DNA of 64,000 nt, taken from the NCBI RefSeq assembly GCF_024721975.1, contig NZ_JANQBB010000005.1:124001-188000 (forward strand), in the 5' to 3' direction. This document shows positions 36,444 to 44,973 of the stretch, in pieces. The notes under the pieces are model-generated. The model ran no database searches. It saw only the letters and a list, made by a program, of their open reading frames with translations, and was not told the DNA's origin. The translations under genes and the position numbers were made by a program. Source of the stretch: Paenibacillus endoradicis. GTDB lineage: Bacteria > Bacillota > Bacilli > Paenibacillales > Paenibacillaceae. Numbering within the stretch: position 1 is the first letter of the stretch; each line of letters opens with the position of its first letter.

Positions 36444-37428
36444 ATAAGGATGGCTTGTGAGATCCATTAGCTGTTGTGTATAACATCCACCACTCATCAC
36501 GCGTCATTAAAGATGCTTGTCGCTCAGCGTCTTCACAATCTAACACGCGCTGCGCATTGGTCGTACCAAGAATCGGTTGAATCAATGCGGGATGTTTCAT
36601 TAACCATCCGAGTAAAATAGCTTCTTTCGTCGTTTCTTTTTCATTTGCCAGTTTTTCAATAAGCTGTGTTGTTAGTATCTCTGCTTCGGTTACTGGTTGT
36701 TTATTTGCCCCCGTATATCTGCCCTGAGCGAGCGGACCCCAAGCTTGAATTTGCATATTTTCAAGTTGCATGTACTCCATTAATCCTTGTTCAAAATTAG
36801 TACTTGCACCTTCTTTACGATTAACAAGTAAACCTTGATCGATAAAATCATGTTGCTGGAGGCTAAGATGAAGTTGATTAACGATGAGGTCATCAGCAAG
36901 CGCTTGCTTTATATAGCGTATTTGACCTGTGTGCATATTGGAAACACCGAAATATTTCACCTTGCCGGAAGATTTCAATATATGTAAAGCCTCTGCAATT
37001 TCTTCTGGTTCAAGTAATGGGTCGGGACGATGTAGTAGTAGGATATCGATGTATTCGGTGGATAATCTGTCTAAAATCCCATCAACGGAACTTAATAGAT
37101 GCTTCTTAGAAAAATTATATCGACCTGGCAAGATGCCATCTGCAAGTTGTATACCACATTTAGATTGGATAATAAGTGAATCTCGTAGTGAAGGTTTGTC
37201 TTTCAATATTTCTCCGAAGATTCGTTCTGCTTTTCCTCTGGTGTATATATCTGCATGATCAAAGAAGTTAATTCCGATAGAAAGTGCTGCATCCACAACA
37301 GCTTCAAACTGTTTTACATGGTCCGTAGTGTATGGTTCTGAAGCGTCCCAAGAGCCGCCAAAACCCATACAACCAATAGCAAGGCGACTTGAAGTAATTC
37401 CTCGTTGTACGAATGGCATTTGTTTCAC
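36442..37428 (-). CDS. Aldo/keto reductase
   Basis: A reductase of about 328 residues of the YdhF/YcsN-like group. Tetrad residues appear in FFDHADIYTRGKAE, IQSKCGIQ and LLLHRPDPL, and the cofactor region is WGPLAQGRYTG. The probable start is GTG 37428, 9 nt after GAGAGGAG; ATG-like starts further up would place the ribosome site inside the gene. Its TAG stop is contiguous with the tandem repeat array. Substrate unknown. Confidence 0.87.
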   Translation of the reverse strand: MKQMPFVQRGITSSRLAIGCMGFGGSWDASEPYTTDHVKQFEAVVDAALSIGINFFDHADIYTRGKAERIFGEILKDKPSLRDSLIIQSKCGIQLADGILPGRYNFSKKHLLSSVDGILDRLSTEYIDILLLHRPDPLLEPEEIAEALHILKSSGKVKYFGVSNMHTGQIRYIKQALADDLIVNQLHLSLQQHDFIDQGLLVNRKEGASTNFEQGLMEYMQLENMQIQAWGPLAQGRYTGANKQPVTEAEILTTQLIEKLANEKETTKEAILLGWLMKHPALIQPILGTTNAQRVLDCEDAERQASLMTRDEWWMLYTTANGSHKPSL

Positions 37429-37596
37429 AATGAATTGCTCCTCTCTACTATAATATTCCACTTTAAGTATAACAAAATTTAGAAGAAGTAGTTGTCAAAA
37501 TGGTAGAATAATATTATTATGAATGTAGGATTAATATAATAACTATTGAATTTATATATACATTAATCCATACATCATTGAAAGGGTGATCGTCTC

Positions 37597-39087
37597 ATGT
37601 CAACAAATCACTTAATTATTAATGGAGATCAAACATTATCTCATATTGACCGTCAAATTTATGGCCATTTTTCCGAACATTTAGGAAGATGTATCTATGA
37701 AGGGCTATGGGTTGGAGAAGATTCTCCGATCGAGAATACAAAAGGTATTCGTAATGATGTATTGGAAGCGCTTAAAGAAATTAAAGTTCCTGGTTTGCGT
37801 TGGCCAGGTGGATGTTTCGCGGATGAATATCACTGGAAAGATGGTATTGGCCCGAATGAAAACCGTAAGAGAATGATTAACACACATTGGGGCGGTGTAG
37901 TAGAAAATAATCACTTCGGTACTCATGAGTTCATGCAATTATGCGAATTGTTAGATTGCGAGCCTATCATTTGCGGTAACGTTGGAAGTGGTACAGTTCA
38001 AGAAATGTCCGAATGGGTAGAATATATGACATTCGAAGGTATTTCTCCTATGGCAGAACTACGTGCGGAGAACGGTAGAGAGAATCCATGGAAACTGAAA
38101 TATTTCGGCGTAGGCAATGAAAACTGGGGATGCGGTGGTAATATGCGTCCAGAGTATTACGCTGATCTATATCGTCGTTTTCAGACTTATGTACGCAATT
38201 ATGGCGATAATAAAGTTTTCAAAATCGCTTGTGGACCAAACGTTGATGACTACCGTTGGACGGAAGTATTAATGCGTGAAGCACATCAATTTATGGATGG
38301 TCTATCTCTACATTATTACACGATCCCAGGTGAGTTCTGGACACAAAAAGGTTCTGCTACTGCATTCCCTGAGAACGAATGGATTACAACATTGAAGAAA
38401 GCGCAACGTATTGATGAATTGATTACACGCCATTCGGCAATTATGGATCAATATGATCCGCAAAAACGTGTATCTCTTATTGTTGATGAGTGGGGAACTT
38501 GGTACGATGTTGAGCCAGGTACTAATCCAGGTTTCTTGTATCAACAAAATACGATTCGTGATGCACTAGTTGCAGCACTTTCATTCAATATCTTCCATGA
38601 TCATAGTGATCGTGTTCGTATGGCTAACATCGCTCAAATGGTTAACGTACTTCAATCCGTTATTCTTACGGAAGGCGAGAAAATGCTATTAACACCAACA
38701 TATCATGTATTCAATATGTATAAAGTACATCAAGATGCACAATTATTACAATTCAATCTTGATTCTGAAACTTTTGAAAGTGATGGTCTAAGCATGAAAG
38801 CAGTATCTGCTACAGCTTCTCGTGATGCTGCTGGAAAGATTAACATTAGCTTAGCACATGTTAATCCAGCTCAATCTACGACAGTGACTATTGACTTAAG
38901 AGGTTTAGTGCAAGATTCATTGACGATTACTGCAACTGAATTAACAGCTGATGTTATGGATGCACATAATACATTTGACACTCCAGATCGTGTAGCGCCA
39001 ACAGCATATATGAACTATACAGTTAACGGTACTGAATTGACGCTGACGCTTTCTCCAATGTCAGTAACAGCTTTAACAGTCGAGTAA
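37597..39087 (+). CDS. abfA: Alpha-N-arabinofuranosidase (GH51)
   Basis: An intracellular glycosidase of 496 residues that releases L-arabinose from arabino-oligosaccharides. GH51 motifs include [20 protein letters not shown], the acid/base Glu in [13 protein letters not shown] and the nucleophile Glu in [11 protein letters not shown]. No signal peptide. ATG 37597 follows AAAGGGTG. No arabinose transporter or araBAD genes are adjacent, so it probably relies on an uptake system elsewhere. Confidence 0.95.
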   Translation: MSTNHLIINGDQTLSHIDRQIYGHFSEHLGRCIYEGLWVGEDSPIENTKGIRNDVLEALKEIKVPGLRWPGGCFADEYHWKDGIGPNENRKRMINTHWGGVVENNHFGTHEFMQLCELLDCEPIICGNVGSGTVQEMSEWVEYMTFEGISPMAELRAENGRENPWKLKYFGVGNENWGCGGNMRPEYYADLYRRFQTYVRNYGDNKVFKIACGPNVDDYRWTEVLMREAHQFMDGLSLHYYTIPGEFWTQKGSATAFPENEWITTLKKAQRIDELITRHSAIMDQYDPQKRVSLIVDEWGTWYDVEPGTNPGFLYQQNTIRDALVAALSFNIFHDHSDRVRMANIAQMVNVLQSVILTEGEKMLLTPTYHVFNMYKVHQDAQLLQFNLDSETFESDGLSMKAVSATASRDAAGKINISLAHVNPAQSTTVTIDLRGLVQDSLTITATELTADVMDAHNTFDTPDRVAPTAYMNYTVNGTELTLTLSPMSVTALTVE

Positions 39088-39101
39088 GCTAGGTGAAAGT
39101 T

Positions 39102-39389
39102 ATGGATGAAGAAGCACGTACTGACAATCGCTGTCGTGGCTGTGGTCCGCAGTATGAGGTCACAGAGCAGCAGATAGATCGGATTTTATTAGCGCCGATG
39201 TTTCAAGATGACACAATTGTTGTCTCTGATCAGGAGTATGCACAAAGATTGAGTCTGTGTGATGGATGCGACAAGCTTATGAATAAGCAAACCTGTCTAT
39301 TATGCGGTTGTTTTATAAGAGTGTCTGCTAAATATCGCAATAAAAGCTGTCCTAATATCAGTGATCGCAAATGGTCAGCAATAGTGTAA
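39102..39389 (+). CDS. Small cysteine-rich zinc-ribbon-like protein (DUF6171-like)
   Basis: A 95-residue protein with cysteines arranged CRGC ... CDGC ... CLLCGCF ... C, as in small zinc-binding ribbon proteins. The likely family is DUF6171, widespread in Firmicutes and of unknown function. ATG 39102 lies 14 bp after the abfA stop, behind AGGTGAAAG, so it may be co-transcribed. The strong terminator 3' ends this unit. Confidence 0.7.
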   Translation: MDEEARTDNRCRGCGPQYEVTEQQIDRILLAPMFQDDTIVVSDQEYAQRLSLCDGCDKLMNKQTCLLCGCFIRVSAKYRNKSCPNISDRKWSAIV

Positions 39390-39402
39390 TCGTTTTTTAA
39401 CG

Positions 39403-39449
39403 AAAAGAGCGAGATAATCTCCCTAGGGAGATTATCTCGCTCTTTTTTG
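39403..39449. terminator. Bidirectional terminator
   Basis: A perfect palindrome centred on CCCTAGGG with arms AAAAGAGCGAGATAATCT and AGATTATCTCGCTCTTTT. Confidence 0.92.
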
Positions 39450-39488
39450 TTGTGTAATTGATATATAATCAATGAATGGTAACGATTT

Positions 39489-40268
39489 TTAATGTATGGC
39501 TTTACAATTCTCAGGCAGCTTTTCTTCTTCTATCCAATCTTTAACCATCTGATTGAAGAAAGAAGGATTTGCTAATGGAAGCCCATGACCCATATTAGGA
39601 ATAATGAGACCACGACAATTAATGTTGTTTTTAATGAGATCAACTGCTGAGTTTTTCATCATTGAATTTTCTTTTGCACCGACGGTAACTAATATTTTAG
39701 ACGTAGCTAAGTGAAATTGTTCAGGTATTGCAAAGGACATATTTTCTTCTAAAATTCTAACTAAAGTTTCTAATTTCATTTGACAACTTTCACGATAATA
39801 TTGTTCAAAATAATCATTAGATACATATAAAGTTTTAGCTTGTAGACGTGAAAAAAATCTATTTCTAATAAGCGAATATGATAATCTAATGGAAGGTTTT
39901 ATTAATGACTTGGCTAATCGATTTGGTCGAACTAAGGCACTATTAATAATTGCGTAATCAATTAGTTGGGGCTGCATACTTAACATCTGAACGACTATCT
40001 GTGCACCTAATGAAAAGCCGATGATAATAACTTTTTTACCAGTTCCTTTTTCTATAATCAACTTAAGAAGTTGTTCTGCACTGTATACGATGGAAAAGTT
40101 TCTTTCATTACTACTTAATCCTTGCTCAGGCAAATCTGGTACAACGACATGATAATCGGTGAAGTATTGAGTTTGTTGATCCCACATCCAGTTGCTTACG
40201 CCACCACCATGTAAAAATAATATAAGCGGTGCTTTATCATCTCCATGTTCTTGATAGTGCATTGTCAA
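39489..40268 (-). CDS. Alpha/beta-hydrolase
   Basis: A cytoplasmic hydrolase of about 259 residues with the oxyanion segment LFLHGGGVSNWMW, nucleophile elbow IGFSLGAQ (Ser), and the catalytic His in NMGHGLPL. It resembles non-specific esterases or lactonases. The start is uncertain: TTG 40268 is 8 nt from AGGGGG, while ATG 40262 and ATG 40295 are alternatives. Substrate unknown. Confidence 0.8.
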   Translation of the reverse strand: MTMHYQEHGDDKAPLILFLHGGGVSNWMWDQQTQYFTDYHVVVPDLPEQGLSSNERNFSIVYSAEQLLKLIIEKGTGKKVIIIGFSLGAQIVVQMLSMQPQLIDYAIINSALVRPNRLAKSLIKPSIRLSYSLIRNRFFSRLQAKTLYVSNDYFEQYYRESCQMKLETLVRILEENMSFAIPEQFHLATSKILVTVGAKENSMMKNSAVDLIKNNINCRGLIIPNMGHGLPLANPSFFNQMVKDWIEEEKLPENCKAIH

Positions 40269-40405
40269 AACAGTTGCCCCCTGTCCTTTATACATTACTA
40301 ATTATAATATCAATGATTTTAGAGATAACGATATGGATGGTACATATTCACTTCTATTGTAGCAATACTATATAGATCGGTATATTCGCCTTTACGATGA
40401 CCTAT

Positions 40406-40432
40406 TAATCCCTATCAATTTAATCGGTATTA
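40406..40432 (+). promoter_or_regulatory. 27-bp palindrome resembling a CymR operator
   Basis: TAATCCCTATCAA-T-TTAATCGGTATTA style symmetry: 10 of 13 mirrored positions pair. The form TAATnCCnAT ... ATnGGnATTA recalls the 27-bp box of the cysteine regulator CymR in Bacillus. A CATAAT-like -10 lies just downstream (~40436). It precedes the ABC importer operon and suggests control by sulfur status. Confidence 0.55.
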
Positions 40433-40554
40433 TGGCATAATAATGAAAACTCACTATTAGGCACTTTCTTTTTGTTAGTAATACATGATAAGATAGTGAC
40501 TGTTAATTAATTTTATTGGTTATCTTGAATATATATTAAGTGTGGTGAATGTAA

Positions 40555-41328
40555 TTGTCTTATATACAATTGAAAAATGTAAGTAAAACTTTTCGACAAA
40601 GAGAGCAGTCTACGAAAGCTCTTCAGCATATAGATTTACATATTGAGCAAAGACAATTCGTTAGCTTAATCGGTCCTAGCGGCTGCGGGAAATCAACGTT
40701 ATTGCGAATGATTGGTGGACTAGTTAAAGGTGATGAGGGTGAGGTTACGGTTGGTGGGTTATCGCCGAAGGAAGCTCAAAAACAAAAGCAGTTTGGTTTT
40801 GTTCCACAATCACCTGCACTATTCCCGTGGCGAACAGTGCTTGAAAATATGAATCTTCCTTTTGAAGTAAACAAAAGAGCGGTTCAAGTATCTGCTAAAC
40901 GTGAAGATCCTATGGAATTGCTTAAATCAGTAGGACTTGGTGATTTTGCACATTCTTATGCAAAAGAACTATCTGGTGGTATGCAGCAACGTGTTGGTAT
41001 TGCTAGAGCATTTGGATCAGGTGCGCCTATTCTATTAATGGATGAGCCATTCTCTGCGCTTGATGAAATTACACGTGAAAAAATAAGTTATCAGCTTCTA
41101 CACATATGGGAATCGCATCAAAAAACAGTTGTGTTTGTTACACATAATATTAGAGAAGCTGTACTACTTTCTGATAAAGTTGTCGTAATGAGCGCTCGTC
41201 CAGGGAAAATAACGAAAATCATTGATATTGACTTGCCTAGACCTAGATCCGCTGACATTGAGGAAAGTGCACAGTTTCATGAATACGTGAGTGAAATTAG
41301 AGGGTATTTACGTAATGAATGGCAATAA
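40555..41328 (+). CDS. ABC transporter ATPase, SsuB/TauB family
   Basis: The ATPase of a sulfonate/nitrate/pyrimidine-type importer, 257 residues. It has Walker [11 protein letters not shown]-loop FGFVPQSPALFPWRTV, signature LSGGMQQRVGIARA, Walker B ILLMDEPFSALD and H-switch VTHNIREA. The start is TTG 40555 with the weak site GTGGTGA. First gene of a four-gene operon; the substrate class is discussed with the monooxygenase. Confidence 0.92.
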   Translation: MSYIQLKNVSKTFRQREQSTKALQHIDLHIEQRQFVSLIGPSGCGKSTLLRMIGGLVKGDEGEVTVGGLSPKEAQKQKQFGFVPQSPALFPWRTVLENMNLPFEVNKRAVQVSAKREDPMELLKSVGLGDFAHSYAKELSGGMQQRVGIARAFGSGAPILLMDEPFSALDEITREKISYQLLHIWESHQKTVVFVTHNIREAVLLSDKVVVMSARPGKITKIIDIDLPRPRSADIEESAQFHEYVSEIRGYLRNEWQ

Positions 41329-41380
41329 TCGTGCTTTACATGACAAATCGGGGTACGTTGAAAGGAAGGGCACATCTATT

Positions 41381-42226
41381 GTGAGTAATATTAACGAAAA
41401 AGAAAAAGCTCCTTTGGACGTCAACGCTCCAAAAAAACCATTTGCTAAAAGATTCAAAAAGAAATATGTAAGTTCTGCTTATTGGCCTTCATTAGCAGCA
41501 TTTGTTGGCTTATTTATAATATGGGAATTAAGTACGATGATATTCAATATTAATCCCATTACATTACCAGCACCATCTTCTGTTATTCAAGAGTTTGTAA
41601 GTTCGTTCAGTTTCTATATTACACATGCATGGGTTACTTTGCAGGAAGCAGTGTTAGGATTTCTACTTGGAATGAGTGTAGCTATCATTATGGGAGTGCT
41701 AATGGCTCATTCATCGGTGCTTGAACGTACATTGTTACCGATTGCGGTACTTGCAAATGTGACTCCGATCATGGCTATTGCACCGTTATTTATATTATGG
41801 TTTGGCTTTGATACATTACCTAAAGTATTAATAGCAGCAATCATTACATTTTTTCCGATGCTTGTTAATTCAATTATGGGATTTCGTTCGATTGATGAAA
41901 ATCATTATGAATATATGCGTTCATTACATGCGAGTAAATTGGAAATTTTCATTAAACTAAGATTTCCTAATAGCTTACCTTATCTATTTAGTGCAGCAAA
42001 AACTTGTGTAAGTTTAAGTGTTATGGGAGCTGTTGTTGGTGAGTGGAGCGGTGCAACAGAAGGACTTGGTAATGTCATCATGATGGCGAGCAATTATATG
42101 CAGACGAATCGTATGTTTGCTGCTATTATTATGTTGGCGATTATGGGAATTACACTTACGAATGTTGTTAGATATATTGAGAAGAAAGTGCTTTATTGGC
42201 ATGTCTCAGCAAACAATTGGAACTAG
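41381..42226 (+). CDS. ABC transporter permease, SsuC/TauC family
   Basis: A membrane permease of about 281 residues with six helices and the EAA docking loop YMRSLHASKLEIFIKLRFPN. The GTG at 41381 has a good ribosome site (AAAGGAAGGG, 10 nt). An ATG at 41315, overlapping the end of the ATPase gene, is an alternative and would add a long polar N-terminus. It pairs with the preceding ATPase. Confidence 0.9.
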   Translation: MSNINEKEKAPLDVNAPKKPFAKRFKKKYVSSAYWPSLAAFVGLFIIWELSTMIFNINPITLPAPSSVIQEFVSSFSFYITHAWVTLQEAVLGFLLGMSVAIIMGVLMAHSSVLERTLLPIAVLANVTPIMAIAPLFILWFGFDTLPKVLIAAIITFFPMLVNSIMGFRSIDENHYEYMRSLHASKLEIFIKLRFPNSLPYLFSAAKTCVSLSVMGAVVGEWSGATEGLGNVIMMASNYMQTNRMFAAIIMLAIMGITLTNVVRYIEKKVLYWHVSANNWN

Positions 42227-42271
42227 TTGACGTTTATCAATAATAAATGAAAAGTTGGAGGTTAACAGAGC

Positions 42272-43363
42272 ATGAAGCAATCAATGACAATACTGGCACT
42301 TTCATTGCTGCTTTTTATGGCAGCATGCAGTGATGGTAACAATAGTAGTAATCGTACAGAACAGAACAATAATGCGAGCGCGGAGGTTGAGCTTACTGCA
42401 GAAGAGCGTAAAGCTCTGAATGAAGCGGTAGGTGAGATTACGTACATTACAGGATTCTATTACGCTGCATCGCCGCCAGATATTGAAGTGGTTATGGCTG
42501 ATGAATTAGGATATTTTGCGGAATTAGGGTTAAACGTGAAGATTATTCCTGGGCTTGATGCCGAGGGTATGAAGTTTCTTGCAGCGAATAAAGCACAAAT
42601 TGCTAGTGCAGGAACACCTAGTCAAGTCATTCAAGCTGTTTCGAATGGTGCCGGTATTAGTGGAGTCGCTACTTTTGGAGCGGAAGGTACAAGTGCTTTA
42701 CTTGTCATGAATGATTCAGACATTTATAAGCCTGCTGATCTTAAAGGGAAAACTATCGGTTATCACGGGGCATTACCCGCTAATTTAATCGCAATGTTAC
42801 AATATAATGGTATGGACGTTTCTGATGTGAAGGGAGTTTCAGTTGGCTATGATCCAACCATCCTTGCTTCAGGGCAAATTGATGCGCTAACCGTATACAA
42901 ATCGAATGAGCCTTATCAGATGGAATTGCTCGGACATGACGTTCGTGTCATAGATCCTGGTGAATTTGGTGCTGAAACATCGTTCGGTGTGCTTGCAGTT
43001 AATAATGAATTTGCTGCGGCGAATCCGGTAACAGTAGAAGACTTTTTGCGAGCAGTTGCCAAGGCACATGAATATGCTGTTACTAATATAGATGAATCGA
43101 TAGCGGTGTTAGCGTCACGTTCTGATTCAGTCTATGACATTCAAACAGAAACAAATCGATGGAAAGTTGAAAGTGAATTGTTGGAGAGTGCTAAAAATAC
43201 AGAGCACGGAATAGCATGGCAAACAGATGAACAATGGAACCGGGAAATTAAGATGCTTTTTGATGCTAAAGTTATTGCAAAGCAATTAACGGTGAATGAA
43301 GTAATGAATAATTCGTTTATCGATGCAATCTATAACGATACTGAACTTATTTGGCCACAATAA
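42272..43363 (+). CDS. ABC transporter substrate-binding lipoprotein (SsuA/THI5-like)
   Basis: The external receptor of the importer, 363 residues. Lipoprotein signal with lipobox FMAACS and an Asn-rich linker precede the NMT1/THI5-like fold (VMADELGYFAELGLNVKIIP, KAQIASAGTPSQVIQA, DLKGKTIGYHGALPANLI). Members bind sulfonates, aromatic sulfur compounds, nitrate or pyrimidine precursors; the ligand cannot be read from the sequence. ATG 42272 follows TTGGAGG. Confidence 0.88.
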   Translation: MKQSMTILALSLLLFMAACSDGNNSSNRTEQNNNASAEVELTAEERKALNEAVGEITYITGFYYAASPPDIEVVMADELGYFAELGLNVKIIPGLDAEGMKFLAANKAQIASAGTPSQVIQAVSNGAGISGVATFGAEGTSALLVMNDSDIYKPADLKGKTIGYHGALPANLIAMLQYNGMDVSDVKGVSVGYDPTILASGQIDALTVYKSNEPYQMELLGHDVRVIDPGEFGAETSFGVLAVNNEFAAANPVTVEDFLRAVAKAHEYAVTNIDESIAVLASRSDSVYDIQTETNRWKVESELLESAKNTEHGIAWQTDEQWNREIKMLFDAKVIAKQLTVNEVMNNSFIDAIYNDTELIWPQ

Positions 43364-43389
43364 TGACCAACGATAAGGGGTGAGCAAAT

Positions 43390-44457
43390 ATGACAAAGGC
43401 AAGTGACCGACATATTGACTTTGGTGTGTTTCTTCCAATAACTAACGGAGGCTGGATTATTTCTGAAACAACGCCAACGCTTAACGGCTGTTATGATATT
43501 AATCGAAAAGCTGCCAAAATAGCGGATGAGCTTGGGCTTGATTTTATAATGTCTATGGCTAAATGGAAGGGATACGGCGGCTCAACGAATCACTGGGGAA
43601 CTTCATTGGAGTCAATGACGATGATGGCAGGTCTTGCTGAAGCTACTACTAGAGTTAAAATATATGCAACAGTGCATACGTTGTTATTCAATCCTGCTGT
43701 TGCAGCTAAAATGTTTGCGACGCTAGATCAGATCAGTAATGGTCGTGTTGGGATGAATGTCGTATCTGGCTCTTATGCTAATGAATTCCGGCAGATGGGG
43801 ATGTGGCCAGAAGAGCTTGGACATAGTGAACGCTATGATCTAGCTAAGGAATGGATGCATGTTGTTAAGCGATTATGGAGTGAAGAGATCGTTACGCACC
43901 ATGGACAATATTTCACGATGGACAATTGTGAGTCACTTCCGAAACCAGTACAGCAGCCACGTCCGGAAATTATTTGTGCAGGACAATCCGAGAGAGGTTT
44001 AAGCTTCACGATTGATGAAGGAGATGCTAGCTTTATCGGTGGGCGAGATTTGGACGAATTATCATCTGTTAGTAAGCGAGCTAAACAAATGGCTGCTGAT
44101 CGCAACAAAACGATTAAAACGTATGCCATGTTTACCATTGTACCTGGCGAAACAGATGAAGCCGCAGAACAACGGATGAAGCTGTACCAAGAGGGTGCTG
44201 ACACAGGTGCAATTAAAGGAATGCTTCGCAGTTATGGACTAGATCCAGATGGTCGTGAAAATTCAATGGTTGCACGTGCCAAAAGTGCTTTTATGACAGA
44301 AACGATTCACGGCAGTGTAGATACGATTACTAAGCGTATCCAAGAAATATTGAATATTACGCAGATCGACGGTATGATGCTCACGTTCCCTGACTACGTA
44401 GAAGACCTAACCATTTTCGGCGAGCAAATCTTACCACGTTTACGCCGCGAGAGCTAA
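43390..44457 (+). CDS. RutA-like flavin-dependent monooxygenase (luciferase-like)
   Basis: An FMN-type monooxygenase of 355 residues. It matches pyrimidine oxygenase RutA at many points: FGVFLPITNGGWIIS, LESMTMMAGLAEATTRVKIY, QMGMWPEE, FTMDNCES, ICAGQSERG and a C-terminal LTFPDYVEDLTIFGEQI. RutA opens uracil; relatives in the same clade attack sulfones and other heterocycles. SsuD-like alkanesulfonate enzymes are more distant. With the importer and the CymR-like operator it probably frees sulfur or nitrogen from an imported organic compound. Last gene of the operon. Confidence 0.85.
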   Translation: MTKASDRHIDFGVFLPITNGGWIISETTPTLNGCYDINRKAAKIADELGLDFIMSMAKWKGYGGSTNHWGTSLESMTMMAGLAEATTRVKIYATVHTLLFNPAVAAKMFATLDQISNGRVGMNVVSGSYANEFRQMGMWPEELGHSERYDLAKEWMHVVKRLWSEEIVTHHGQYFTMDNCESLPKPVQQPRPEIICAGQSERGLSFTIDEGDASFIGGRDLDELSSVSKRAKQMAADRNKTIKTYAMFTIVPGETDEAAEQRMKLYQEGADTGAIKGMLRSYGLDPDGRENSMVARAKSAFMTETIHGSVDTITKRIQEILNITQIDGMMLTFPDYVEDLTIFGEQILPRLRRES

Positions 44458-44660
44458 TCGGGGACCGCTCCGAGAACAAATCACCGTACTACGCTCCGAG
44501 AACAAATCGCTGTTCCAATCGCCGTTGTCCTCGGATTTATTGTAATGGTAATAGCGGTATAAATCCGAGGACAAAAACGACCGCTATCGCTTTTCCACTA
44601 GCGATTAGTTCTCTCCGCTGGGGTATTTACAAGAGTGATTAGTTCTCTCCACTAGGGAGT
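44458..44660. repeat. Palindromic element with flanking direct repeats
   Basis: A 16-bp perfect stem TTGTCCTCGGATTTAT (44525-44540) and ATAAATCCGAGGACAA (44559-44574). On the left CTCCGAGAACAAATC occurs twice (about 44468 and 44502). On the right GATTAGTTCTCTCC occurs twice. A related palindrome lies at 44860. No coding potential. Confidence 0.8.
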
Positions 44661-44701
44661 AGTTGCAGTGAAACATTTTAAACAATGTGATTAGTACAAA
44701 G

Positions 44702-44746
44702 AAGGCAAGTATAAGCACCGCATGGGTGCTCATACTTGCCTTTGTT
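44702..44746 (+). terminator. Terminator of the ABC-monooxygenase operon
   Basis: AAGGCAAGTAT-AGCACC and GGGTGCT-ATACTTGCCTT form a long stem, followed by TTGTTGTTT. It lies about 245 nt after the last stop. Confidence 0.75.
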
Positions 44747-44859
44747 GTTTGTGTTGTTTATCATTTACCCACTTACCAACTTCCACATGGCTAACTGATC
44801 AGTGAGCGTGGAAGCAGCGGAGAGGACAGTCATTATGGAAAAGCGGTAGCGCTCGGCCT

Positions 44860-44907
44860 TGTTCCACGATTTATACCTCTTGCTATTTCAATAAATCGCG
44901 GAACAAA
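44860..44907. repeat. Second palindrome of the same type
   Basis: TTGTTCCACGATTTAT (44860-44875) and ATAAATCGCGGAACAA (44892-44907) pair with one mismatch. The arm layout and the ATTTAT/ATAAAT inner ends match the element at 44525. The remaining sequence to 44973 shows no other feature. Confidence 0.8.
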
Positions 44908-44973
44908 AGTCGATTGGAGTAATGAGTGTCATCGCAGCGGGCCCTAACACGCTTCACTGCTACATGAGCCAAC

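Noticed and set aside
43390..44457. SsuD alkanesulfonate monooxygenase
   Set aside because: Sequence blocks (GVFLPITNGGWIIS, QMGMWP, ICAGQS) agree with RutA-type enzymes instead.
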